Positions 1 through 7,812 of a stretch of 13,443 nucleotides of DNA are shown here, piece after piece. The position numbers and the translations under genes are program-made. Each line of letters opens with the position of its first letter. Position 1 is the first letter of the stretch. Source of the DNA: Acidobacteriota bacterium (lineage in GTDB: Bacteria > Acidobacteriota > Terriglobia > UBA7540); the NCBI GenBank assembly GCA_021827255.1, contig JAKAWO010000045.1, forward strand, positions 1 to 13,443, read 5' to 3'. The notes under the pieces are model-generated. The model saw nothing but the letters and a program-made list of their open reading frames with translations. It was not told where the DNA came from and did no database searches.

Positions 1-5
1 CCGCC

Positions 6-82
6 GCCGCTCGCGCCGGGGTCGCGCGCCGCGGCGGAAACGGCCAGCGATCCGTCCGCCGATGGGAGCCGCTCGCGCCGGG
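6..82. repeat. 15-bp direct repeat near the left edge
   Basis: The 15-mer GCCGCTCGCGCCGGG occurs at 6-20 and again at 68-82, each followed by GTCG or TCG, so the copies start 62 bp apart. The stretch 1-106 lies downstream of sdhB. I see no complete reading frame that I recognise there, although it may belong to a gene beyond the edge. In sequence this GC-rich a chance repeat is possible, so no function is claimed. Confidence 0.4.
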
Positions 83-106
83 TCGGACCGTCGCCTTCCT
101 TCGATG

Positions 107-904
107 TCACGGGAAACTCCGCGGGAGGAGTCGCCTCCGGCCTGAACCTGCGACCTCATCGCGGCGAGCCCAGGCGGCCTTCGTAAACTCGCGGTTCATG
201 CGGGCGATGTTTTCCAGCTCGATGCCCTTGGGGCAAACGGCTTCGCACTCCCCGTGATTGGTGCAGGCACCGAAGAGTTCGGCTTGCATCCGCGCCACCA
301 TGCTCAGGGCGCGGCGCCGGCGTTCCGGCTGCCCCTGGGGCATATGAGCGAGGTGAGAAATCTTTGCGGAAGTGAAAAGCGCCGCCGAAGCGTTGGGACA
401 GGCGGCCACGCAGGCCCCGCAGCCGATGCATTGCGCCGCGTCCATGGCCAGGTCGGCCTTTTGCTTATCAACCGGAAGAGCGTTGGCCTCCGGCGCGCCG
501 CCGGTGTTTACGGAAATATATCCGCCCGCAGCAATGATCCGGTCAAAGGCGCTGCGGTCCACCATGAGGTCTTTGAGCACGGGGAAAGCCTTGGCGCGCC
601 ACGGCTCGAGCCACAATGCCTGCCCCTCCTTGAAGTGCCGCATGTGCAACTGGCAAACCGTGGTGCCGCGCTGAGGGCCGTGGGCCACGCCATTGATCAT
701 GAAGCCGCAGGAGCCGCAAATCCCTTCCCGGCAATCGTGGTCGAAGGCTACCGGGTCTTCATTTCGGGCGATCAGCTCTTCGTTGAGCACATCCAGCATT
801 TCCAGAAACGACATGTGTTCGTTGACGTTTGAGACTTCATACCGCGCCATCTTGCCGGGGCTCTCCCGGCTTTTTTGCCGCCAGATATGGAGGATAAGTT
901 TCAT
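107..904 (-). CDS. sdhB: Succinate dehydrogenase iron-sulfur subunit (SdhB)
   Basis: Electron-transfer subunit of complex II, carrying electrons from the FAD of SdhA to the hemes and quinone site of SdhC on the inner face of the cytoplasmic membrane. It has 265 residues, close to the family's usual 240-260. The N-terminal plant-ferredoxin-like [2Fe-2S] domain shows Cys58, Cys63, Cys66 and Cys84 in the family arrangement. The C-terminal domain has CxxCxxCxxxCP at 159-170 and a second cysteine group at Cys214, Cys220 and Cys224, which together bind the [4Fe-4S] and [3Fe-4S] clusters. The ATG at 904 gives the normal N-terminus MKLILHIWRQ. The frame stays open back to 1180, but that extension overlaps sdhA and is Arg/Gly-rich shadow sequence. 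It is the last gene of sdhCAB, 68 bp after sdhA. The Arg-rich tail after about residue 250 is unremarkable. Confidence 0.96.
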   Translation of the reverse strand: MKLILHIWRQKSRESPGKMARYEVSNVNEHMSFLEMLDVLNEELIARNEDPVAFDHDCREGICGSCGFMINGVAHGPQRGTTVCQLHMRHFKEGQALWLEPWRAKAFPVLKDLMVDRSAFDRIIAAGGYISVNTGGAPEANALPVDKQKADLAMDAAQCIGCGACVAACPNASAALFTSAKISHLAHMPQGQPERRRRALSMVARMQAELFGACTNHGECEAVCPKGIELENIARMNREFTKAAWARRDEVAGSGRRRLLPRSFP

Positions 905-921
905 GGTGTCACTCGCCCGCC

Positions 922-960
922 GGCCGCGCTTCGGCTCGGCTCCGCCGTAAAGCGCCGGCC
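922..960 (-). other. Possible intercistronic RNA hairpin between sdhA and sdhB
   Basis: GGCCGCGCTT at 922-931 pairs with AAGCGCCGGCC at 950-960, leaving one bulged C and an 18-nt loop. It fills most of the 68-bp gap between the sdhA stop and the sdhB ATG, and no T-run follows it. In the sdh transcript it could act as a processing or stability element that tunes SdhB relative to SdhA. Base pairing of this quality can also arise by chance in GC-rich DNA. Confidence 0.3.
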
Positions 961-972
961 GCCCGTCGGCGA

Positions 973-2889
973 TTACTTGTAACTGCGCTGGGCCAGATGC
1001 ACGTATTCGAACTCGAGCGCTTCGACGTTGCGGATCGGCGGAGCATTCTCGCCCGCGTACTCCCAGGCGGCGACGTGAGCGAATTTTTGGTCGTTGCGCA
1101 GCGCCTCGCCCTCCGTCGTCTGATACTCCTCGCGGAAGTGCGCGCCGCAGGATTCCTCGCGCTCGAGCGCGTCGCGGCAAATCAATTCTCCAAGTTCCAG
1201 AAAATCGGCCACTCGCCCGGCCTTTTCAAGGGCTTGGTTGATTGCTTGCTCTTCGCCGGTGACCTTGACGCTTTTCCAGTACGCTTCGCGGAGGGCGCGG
1301 ATTTTCTCCAGCGCCGACTCAAGCCCTTGCCGGTTTCGGGCCATGCCGCAATCCTCCCACATCCAATGGCCGAGCTCGCGGTGGAACGAATCCACGCTGC
1401 GATTTCCCTGCAGGGAGAGCAGACGCTGGAGACGGTCTTCGACGCCGCGCCGCGCCGACCGGAACTCCGGATGATCGGCGGTGACGCCGTCGCCGGCTTT
1501 CCCTCCGGCGAGAAAATGTCCCAGCGTGTAGGAAATCACGAAATAACCGTCCGCCAGACCCTGCATCAGGGCGCTCGCGCCTAAACGGTTGGCGCCGTGG
1601 TCGGAAAAATTGGCTTCGCCCAGCACGAACAATCCGGGCAGGGTGCTCATCAAATGGTAATCCACCCACAGCCCGCCCATCGTGTAATGGGCGGCGGGGA
1701 AAATCCGCATCGGAACCGCGTAAGGATCCTCGCCGGTGATGCGCTCGTACATTTCGAACAGATTGCCGTAACGTTCGGTGATGGTTGTTCTGCCGAGACG
1801 CCGGATGACGTCGGCGAAATCAAGATAGACGCCGCGGCCTCCGGGGCCCACGCCACGCCCCTCGTCGCAGACGCGCTTCGCGGCGCGCGAGGCGATGTCG
1901 CGCGGCGAGAGATTGCCGAAAGCGGGATAAATCCGCTCCAGGTAATAATCGCGTTCGTCTTCTGATATCTGATGGGGCGGGCGAGTGTCGCCCCTTTGTT
2001 TCGGAACCCAGATGCGGCCATCATTGCGCAAAGATTCGCTCATCAAGGTGAGCTTCGACTGGTACTCCCCGCTCACGGGAATGCAGGTCGGATGAATCTG
2101 GGTAAAGCACGGATTGGCGAAGGCGGCGCCTTTTTTGTAAGCCCGCCAGGTCGCGGTGGTGTTGCATCCTTTGGCGTTGGTCGAAAGGTAAAAGACATTG
2201 CCGTACCCCCCCGTAGCCAGAATGACGGCGTCGGCGGCGTGGCCCTCAATCTCCCCGCTCACCAAGTCCCGCGTGACGATGCCGCGAGCGCGCCCTTCGA
2301 TCACTACCAGCTCCAGCATCTCATGGCGGGGAAACATCCGCACCCTGCCGTCTTTGACCTGCCGCTCCAAGGCTTGATAGGCGCCCAGAAGAAGCTGCTG
2401 GCCGGTCTGGCCGCGCGCGTAAAATGTCCGGGAGACTTGCGCCCCGCCAAAGCTGCGATTGGCCAGCAAGCCGCCGTATTCGCGGGCGAAAGGAACTCCT
2501 TGAGCGACGCACTGATCAATAATGTTGGCGCTGAGCTGCGCCAGCCGGTAAACGTTGGCTTCACGGGAACGGAAATCCCCCCCCTTCACCGTGTCGTAGA
2601 ACAGGCGGAAAACTGAGTCGCCATCATTCGGATAATTTTTGGCGGCGTTGATGCCGCCCTGGGCGGCGATGGAGTGGGCGCGGCGCGGCGAGTCCTGGTA
2701 GCAGAACGCGTCCACGTCGTAGCCGAGTTCGCCCAGCGAAGCCGCCGCCGAAGCTCCGGCGAGACCGGTTCCTACCACAATCACCCCGTATTTGCGCTTG
2801 TTGGCGGGGTTGACGAGCTTCATCTCGAATTTCGCGCGGTCCCACTTCTGCTCGATGGGACCGGACGGAATGCGCGCGTCAAGTTTCAT
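973..2889 (-). CDS. sdhA: Succinate dehydrogenase/fumarate reductase flavoprotein subunit (SdhA)
   Basis: Catalytic subunit of complex II, oxidising succinate to fumarate with covalently bound FAD. It has 638 residues and matches the Bacillus/Bacteroides-type subgroup in length and in its N-terminal motif KRKYGVIVVGTGLAGASAAA. Visible features are the FAD-binding glycine motif at 38-49, the HSIAAQGGINAAKNY motif whose His72 is the expected 8-alpha-N3-histidyl-FAD attachment site, QIHPTCIP around 264-271, and LSPRDIASRAAKR near 327-339 with the catalytic arginine. HYTMGGLWVDY and GANRLGASALMQGL follow in the C-terminal half. It begins 7 bp after the sdhC stop, so the two are surely co-transcribed. 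No strong Shine-Dalgarno precedes the ATG at 2889, so translational coupling to sdhC is plausible. The motifs do not tell whether the enzyme runs as dehydrogenase or reductase; company with SdhC favours quinone-linked succinate oxidation. Confidence 0.97.
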   Translation of the reverse strand: MKLDARIPSGPIEQKWDRAKFEMKLVNPANKRKYGVIVVGTGLAGASAAASLGELGYDVDAFCYQDSPRRAHSIAAQGGINAAKNYPNDGDSVFRLFYDTVKGGDFRSREANVYRLAQLSANIIDQCVAQGVPFAREYGGLLANRSFGGAQVSRTFYARGQTGQQLLLGAYQALERQVKDGRVRMFPRHEMLELVVIEGRARGIVTRDLVSGEIEGHAADAVILATGGYGNVFYLSTNAKGCNTTATWRAYKKGAAFANPCFTQIHPTCIPVSGEYQSKLTLMSESLRNDGRIWVPKQRGDTRPPHQISEDERDYYLERIYPAFGNLSPRDIASRAAKRVCDEGRGVGPGGRGVYLDFADVIRRLGRTTITERYGNLFEMYERITGEDPYAVPMRIFPAAHYTMGGLWVDYHLMSTLPGLFVLGEANFSDHGANRLGASALMQGLADGYFVISYTLGHFLAGGKAGDGVTADHPEFRSARRGVEDRLQRLLSLQGNRSVDSFHRELGHWMWEDCGMARNRQGLESALEKIRALREAYWKSVKVTGEEQAINQALEKAGRVADFLELGELICRDALEREESCGAHFREEYQTTEGEALRNDQKFAHVAAWEYAGENAPPIRNVEALEFEYVHLAQRSYK

Positions 2890-2896
2890 GGGTCAA

Positions 2897-3646
2897 TCAC
2901 CGGACGAGGCCCGTCATCACCGCCAGCGGGATAGAACAAAATCCCGCTCCAATCGCGATCGCCAGCGCGACCGACGCCTTTTTGAGCATGGGCGTGTAAC
3001 GCGGATGCGCCAGGCCCACCGACTGGCACATGCTCCAGATTCCATGATAGAGGTGAAAAGCCAGGCAAGCGTTCGCGAAAATATAGAAAATCGCCACCCC
3101 GGGATGCTCGAAATCCGCGACGACGTTGTGAAAAACATTCCCCGATTGGAAACTTGGGTTCAGCGTTCCAAACGTCAAGTCCAGCAAGTGGTATATCACG
3201 TAAAAGAAAATGATGGGCCCGCTCCACACCATCGTCCGCGAGGCGTAACTCGAGGCGATGGGAGTGTACTTAACGTAGCCCGTAGTTCGCGCCTCCAGCT
3301 TATTGAGAACGGTCAACTGCCAGGCGGCGACGATGTGCAGAATCACCGCCACGAGCAGCAATACGCGCGCTCCCCAGAGCAACGCAGGCAGCGCGCGAAG
3401 GTGGGCCGCATAGTCGTTGAGCAGGCGTGTCCCGTTGGCTTCAGGCGGAAAATAAATCAACAAATTCGCGGCCAGGTGGAAGACGATGAATACGAAAAGG
3501 ATGAAGCCAGTTACCGCCATCACAACCTTTTTGCCGACGACTGAACGGTAAAAGCCGACGGTTTGCTTTGCCTCTTCCGTTGTGGCGACGCTGGTCAACG
3601 CGCTCTTGGCTCCCTCGATAGGAAAGTCAGCTTTCCTTCTCTGCAT
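2897..3646 (-). CDS. sdhC: Succinate dehydrogenase cytochrome b558 subunit (SdhC)
   Basis: Single membrane anchor of a type-B complex II, a fusion-like five-helix protein that binds two b hemes and the quinone. It has 249 residues. Five hydrophobic helices lie at about 38-60, 90-112, 137-158, 183-207 and 225-245. Candidate heme-ligating histidines in or beside them are His57, His104, His153 and His198/His201. The stretch FYRSVVGKKVVMAVTGFILF is typical of the b558 family. The roughly 35-residue cytoplasmic N-terminus is slightly long. As expected for this type there is no sdhD; sdhA follows after 7 bp. Upstream, on the minus strand, a weak promoter-like pair is TTGCGC (3726-3721) and TAGCAT (3702-3697) with an 18-bp spacer. 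A perfect TTGACA also sits in the insertion-sequence end at 3759-3754. Neither is convincing on its own. Confidence 0.95.
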   Translation of the reverse strand: MQRRKADFPIEGAKSALTSVATTEEAKQTVGFYRSVVGKKVVMAVTGFILFVFIVFHLAANLLIYFPPEANGTRLLNDYAAHLRALPALLWGARVLLLVAVILHIVAAWQLTVLNKLEARTTGYVKYTPIASSYASRTMVWSGPIIFFYVIYHLLDLTFGTLNPSFQSGNVFHNVVADFEHPGVAIFYIFANACLAFHLYHGIWSMCQSVGLAHPRYTPMLKKASVALAIAIGAGFCSIPLAVMTGLVR

Positions 3647-3745
3647 GACAGGCTGGTTAATCTTCAGCCGCCTCGGACCGGCACGGCGAATGCTTTATGC
3701 TATCGCATCTGATGGTCGGCGCGCAAGCTCGCAAACAGCTTGAAG

Positions 3746-4710
3746 CAGGGCTGTGTCAAAGTCTCAGAGCTGGTTCGTCCACTTCACCCCGAGGCCGGCG
3801 CCCGTTTGACGGCGGCTTTCTTGCCTCCTTCCCACTTCCCCCGAATGGAGAATCTTCCCATGATCGACCTCAATCGGCTCCCCTTAGACGGCGAAGGCGG
3901 ACTCATCGAACTGCTGCGCACGGTGAAGGATCCCCGCCAACGGCGCGGCGTGCGTCATCCCTTGGTCACGGTGGTGGCGCTGGCCGGAGCGCGCAGCTTC
4001 AAGGCCGTGGCGGAATGGGCGAAAGACTTGACCCGCGACACGCTGCGACGCCTGGGCTCCCAGCGCTGGACCGCTCCTTCCGAACCCACCCTCCGGCGCG
4101 TCCTGCAGAAGCTCGACGCCGAGCGTTTCGATGCGGCCATTGGGCGCTGGTTGCTGGAGCAGTGCGCGGTTCAGGGCCCAGCCCTCAGTGTGGATGGCAA
4201 GACCCTGCGCGGAGCGCGGGATGCCGATCAACTCGCGCCCCACTTGCTCAGCGCCATCCTGCATCAGGAAGGCCTCGTCGTCGCCCAGCGGGCCGTCGGA
4301 GAGAAGACCAACGAAATCCGCGAGCTGCCTTGCTTGCTCGAACCGCTGCCCCTGGCAGGCGCCGTGGTCACCGCCGATGCCGAACCTACCCAGCGGGAGA
4401 CGACGAATCTGGTCACGGGCGAATGGCGCACGCAAACCGCTTACGGCCTCACCAGCCTGATCCCGGGAAAAGCCAGCCCGGCTGCGCCTCGCCGGAGCCC
4501 TCAACATCGCCGCCGCTCTGCGCTTTTGCGCCCACCGTCAGCCCCGACCTTTGCGTCTGATCGGCCTGGCGAGTGCCTGATCCCAGACGCCCGCACGCCC
4601 GGATCAAGGATCGGCGACCGGACCGGCGAGGGGAGGGGTTGGCGGTGCGGCCGCAAGGCGGGAGCTTCCGGCATGCCCAGAAATTCCCCAAAGAACCAGC
4701 ACTCTGAAAG
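3746..4710 (+). mobile_element. Degenerate ISAs1-family insertion sequence
   Basis: The element is recognised by its transposase remnant. The sequence from 3746, beginning CAGGGCTGTGTCAAAGTCTC, resembles an ISAs1-type terminal inverted repeat and is taken as the left end. A matching intact right end is absent. A partial counterpart is visible: TCAGAGCTGGTTC at 3764-3776 corresponds to the reverse complement of 4692-4706, which reads TCAGAGTGCTGGTTC. The right boundary is therefore approximate. I could not identify a target-site duplication. With the transposase broken and one end degraded, the element should be immobile unless helped in trans. Confidence 0.65.
3860..4580 (+). pseudogene. ISAs1-family transposase, internally deleted and frameshifted
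   Basis: The N-terminus and catalytic core of an ISAs1-type DDE transposase are clear: KDPRQRRGVRHPL (residues 23-35 from the ATG at 3860), GARSFKAVAEWA, SEPTLRRVLQKLD, LSVDGKTLRGA with the first catalytic Asp112, and EKTNEI followed by VVTADA with the second Asp173. Then pieces are missing. VVTADAEPTQRE runs directly into TTNLVTGEWRTQTAYGLTSL, which in intact relatives lies about 80 residues later. After IPGKASPA the reading frame shifts, and from 4479 a different frame encodes the true C-terminus (RLRLAGALNIAAALRF up to the TGA at 4578-4580). The IENxLHWVRDV region holding the third catalytic residue is gone. A small deletion also seems present before GARSF. The family assignment is from memory of the consensus. 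A transposase of about 380 residues is expected, so this one is non-functional. Confidence 0.85.
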
Positions 4711-5030
4711 CAACTGATGTTTCATTACTTCCTCGACGGAACTCGATCTCGGGTGTGGCGGGAACGTAAGATAAGCTTCGAGCTTGATCGGCAATAACCT
4801 TTGCTGTAATTTGTTCATCGCAGTCCACCTTGCGGGTGTCGCGTTTTTCAATCCCAAACTTCTTATAACACTTCACCCCACAAGGTGTTCTGCTTTTTCT
4901 GCCTTCCAAAATCCCTTGGTCTCGGTGACAGAGATCACAAGGGGTGGTGACGGCGGTGGCATCGCGCGCGCCGCGCTGTGCTACGCTGGCAGGTGGGGCG
5001 TCGTGTTTGCCGGAAGTTGCGCCCCGGTGG
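4711..5030. other. AT-richer intergenic stretch without a convincing gene
   Basis: Between the insertion-sequence remnant and the acyl-CoA ligase the base composition drops visibly in G+C, mainly in 4711-4930. No recognisable gene is present. On the minus strand a frame open from 5056 down to 4604 has a Cys-bearing segment (CDLC, then CGVKC) and some protein-like composition. However, its start lies inside the ligase gene and its 3' half runs through insertion-sequence sequence, so it is at best a fragment. Possible promoter pieces on the plus strand are TGTAAT near 4802-4807 and TATAAC at 4864-4869; neither has a good -35 at the right distance. The stretch may be foreign DNA brought in or scarred by the insertion. 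Confidence 0.5.
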
Positions 5031-7784
5031 GTGACCTTGAAGCCGAAGCCTTCCAACCGCCTGGAATCCGCTCACGATGTGCTGCGCGGCCGCGCCCATC
5101 CGCTCGACGTTTTTTTCTCGCCCGGCACGGTGGCAGTGATCGGCGCCACGGAGAAAGCGGCGAGCGTGGGCCGCACGCTTTTCTGGAACCTGATCACCAA
5201 CCCGTTCGGCGGAACGGTTTTCCCCGTCAATCCTAAGCGGTCGCATGTGCTGGGGGTCAAAGCTTACCCGAAGATCAAAGACGTGCCGGAGACGGTGGAC
5301 CTGGCGGTGATTGTGACCCCGGCGGCGTCCGTGCCCGGCGTGGTGGCGGAGTGCGTCCAAGCCGGCGTCAAGGGTGCCGTGGTCATTTCCGCCGGCTTCA
5401 AAGAACAAGGCGCGCGGGGCGCCGAACTGGAGCGCCGGATGCTGGCGGAAGCACGGCGTGGCAAGCTCCGCATCATCGGCCCGAATTGCCTCGGCGTGAT
5501 GAGCCCGGTCTCGGGCCTCAATGCCACTTTCGCCGCCACCATGGCGCGGCCCGGAAGCATCGGCTTTATCAGCCAGAGCGGAGCGCTATTGACGGCCGTG
5601 CTCGATTGGAGCCTTCGCACCCTGGTCGGCTTCAGCGCCTTCGTTTCCATCGGCGCCATGGCGGACGTCGGCTGGGGAGATTTGATAGATTATCTGGGGG
5701 ACGACCCGCGCACGCGCAGCATTATTCTCTACATGGAGTCCATCGGCGACGCGCGCGCTTTCCTTTCCGCTGCCCGCGAGGTGGCGCTCTCCAAACCCAT
5801 CATCGTGATCAAAGCGGGGCGCAGCGAAGCCGCGGCGCGCGCCGCGGCTTCCCACACGGGCACGCTCGCCGGCAGCGACGACGTCCTGAACGCCGCCTTT
5901 CGCCGCTCGGGCGTGCTGCGGGTGCGGAGCATCGGTGATTTGTTTTCGATGGCCGATGTCCTCTTCAAGCAGCCGAGACCCCGTGGGCCGCGCTTGGCCA
6001 TCCTGACCAACGCCGGAGGTCCGGGCGTCCTCGCCACGGACTCCCTCATCGCCGCAGGGGGCGAGTTGGCCTCCCTCGCGCCGGAGACCGTGGAGGCACT
6101 CAATAAGATATTGCCGGGCGAGTGGAGTCACGGCAATCCCATTGATGTTCTCGGCGACGCCTCCGCGGAGACTTACTCCCAGGCGGTGGCGATCGCCCAG
6201 CGCGACCCGAATACCGACGGCCTGCTGTCTATCCTCACCCCGCAGGCGATGACGGATCCCACCCAGACGGCCGAACACCTCAAGCCGCTTGCCCATCTCA
6301 ACTCCAAGCCCATGCTCGCCAGTTGGATGGGCGGGACACAGGTGGCCGCTGGCGAAGACATCCTGAACCGCGCCGGGATACCGACCTTCCCCTATCCCGA
6401 CGCCGCGGCACGAGTATTCCAATACATGTGGGAATACAGCTACAACCTGCGCGGGCTCTATGAAACGCCCGCCCTGCCCGCCGGCTTTGACGCGACCACA
6501 TCTCCTGGGGCCGCTGCGGCCCGCGTGATGGAGGGAGCGCGAAGTTCCGGCCGAACGCTTCTGACCGAGGTGGAATCCAAGCAGATCCTGGCGTCCTACA
6601 ACATTCCCACGGTCGAGACGCGGACCGCTTCGAGTGAAGATGAAGCCGTCAAGGCCGCCGAAGCGCTCGGTTATCCGGTCGTCGTCAAGCTGCACTCGAA
6701 AACCCTCACGCATAAGACCGATGTGGGCGGCGTCTGTCTGAATCTCAGCGACGCGCGAGCCGTCCGCGATGCCTATCGCGCCATCGAATCTTCGGTTCGC
6801 GCCCGCGCCGGCGAGGAGCACTTCCAGGGCGTGACCGTCCAGCCGATGGTCCGGCGGGAAGGCTACGAACTGATCGTTGGCTCGAACCTTGACCCGCAAT
6901 TTGGGCCTGTGGTGCTCTTCGGAGCCGGCGGACAATGGGTGGAAATCTTTCAGGATCGAGCGCTGGCGCTGCCGCCGCTCAACAGCACCCTGGCGCGGCG
7001 CCTGATGGAGCAAACCCGCATTTACCGCGCCCTCGGAGGGGTGCGGGGCCGGCCTCCCGTGGACTTGGCCGCGCTCGAGCAACTTCTGGTGCGCTTCAGC
7101 GACCTGGTGGTCGAGCAGCGATGGATCAAGGAAATTGACATCAACCCGCTTCTGGCTTCGCCCGAGGGGCTCGTGGCGCTCGACGCGCGCATCATTCTGC
7201 TGCCGACGGAAACCCGCGACGACCAGTTGCCGCGGCTCGCCATCCGGCCCTATCCGGCGCAGTACGTCGCGCCGTTCGTCATGAAAAACGGCGAGACGGT
7301 GCTGATCCGTCCCATCCGCCCCGAGGATGAACCGCTGATGGTGCAGTTCCACGCCACGCTCTCCGAGCGCAGCGTTTATCTGCGCTACTTCCACATGATC
7401 GCGCTCGACGCGCGCGTCGCTCACGAGCGGCTGGTCCGCATCTGCTTCAACGACTACGACCGCGAGCTGGCCTTGGTCGCCGAGCGCCGAGCGCCCGGAA
7501 CCGGCCTCCGCGGCATTGTCGCGGTCGGCCGCTTGACGCGCCTCGCCAGCGCGGAAGAGGGGGAATTTGCGGTGCTCGTGGTTGACTCCGTGCAGCGGCT
7601 CGGATTGGGTGAAGAATTGGTTCGGCGTCTGGTCGAAATCGGCCGCCGGGAAAATCTGCGCCGCATGACCGCCGAAATGCTCTTTGAAAATCAGGCGATG
7701 CGTCACATTGCGGAAAAGCTCGGCTTTGAGCTGGCGCCGGACGCCGAAGCCGGCACCCTCCGGGCCCAACTCGACCTCGCCTGA
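5031..7784 (+). CDS. NDP-forming acyl-CoA ligase / ATP-grasp / GNAT acetyltransferase fusion
   Basis: A three-part cytoplasmic enzyme of 917 residues. Residues about 24-120 form the CoA-binding Rossmann-like domain (VFFSPGTVAVIGATE). Residues 145-480 are the succinyl-CoA-ligase-like domains, containing GPNCLGVMSP, ISQSGAL and SHTGTLAGSDDV, whose His275 aligns with the phosphohistidine of ADP-forming acyl-CoA synthetases. Residues 505-725 are an ATP-grasp domain with LTHKTDVGGV (His561, second phosphohistidine position) and EIDINPL. Residues 755-905 are a GNAT domain with the acetyl-CoA loop QRLGLG (855-860). The architecture matches protein acetyltransferases of the Salmonella Pat/YfiQ type. 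With both histidines retained, the ligase half may also interconvert acyl-CoA, NDP and Pi with acid, CoA and NTP. The frame is open from a GTG at 4944. The GTG at 5031 (TLKPKPSNRLESAHD) is preferred because the residues before it look unlike protein of this family. It ends 28 bp from the convergent regulator gene. Confidence 0.9.
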   Translation: MTLKPKPSNRLESAHDVLRGRAHPLDVFFSPGTVAVIGATEKAASVGRTLFWNLITNPFGGTVFPVNPKRSHVLGVKAYPKIKDVPETVDLAVIVTPAASVPGVVAECVQAGVKGAVVISAGFKEQGARGAELERRMLAEARRGKLRIIGPNCLGVMSPVSGLNATFAATMARPGSIGFISQSGALLTAVLDWSLRTLVGFSAFVSIGAMADVGWGDLIDYLGDDPRTRSIILYMESIGDARAFLSAAREVALSKPIIVIKAGRSEAAARAAASHTGTLAGSDDVLNAAFRRSGVLRVRSIGDLFSMADVLFKQPRPRGPRLAILTNAGGPGVLATDSLIAAGGELASLAPETVEALNKILPGEWSHGNPIDVLGDASAETYSQAVAIAQRDPNTDGLLSILTPQAMTDPTQTAEHLKPLAHLNSKPMLASWMGGTQVAAGEDILNRAGIPTFPYPDAAARVFQYMWEYSYNLRGLYETPALPAGFDATTSPGAAAARVMEGARSSGRTLLTEVESKQILASYNIPTVETRTASSEDEAVKAAEALGYPVVVKLHSKTLTHKTDVGGVCLNLSDARAVRDAYRAIESSVRARAGEEHFQGVTVQPMVRREGYELIVGSNLDPQFGPVVLFGAGGQWVEIFQDRALALPPLNSTLARRLMEQTRIYRALGGVRGRPPVDLAALEQLLVRFSDLVVEQRWIKEIDINPLLASPEGLVALDARIILLPTETRDDQLPRLAIRPYPAQYVAPFVMKNGETVLIRPIRPEDEPLMVQFHATLSERSVYLRYFHMIALDARVAHERLVRICFNDYDRELALVAERRAPGTGLRGIVAVGRLTRLASAEEGEFAVLVVDSVQRLGLGEELVRRLVEIGRRENLRRMTAEMLFENQAMRHIAEKLGFELAPDAEAGTLRAQLDLA

Positions 7785-7812
7785 CAGGCGCTCAAGGGCT
7801 GGGGAAGAGCGG

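Noticed and set aside
905..1180. 92-residue N-terminal extension of sdhB
   Set aside because: It would overlap sdhA by about 200 bp, and the extension is shadow-like. The ATG at 904 gives the normal family N-terminus.
3697..4560. 287-codon plus-strand frame over the insertion sequence
   Set aside because: It is an alternative frame of the transposase remnant, without family motifs.
7785..7812. Terminator between the convergent ligase and regulator genes
   Set aside because: The 28-bp gap has no usable inverted repeat and no T-run.
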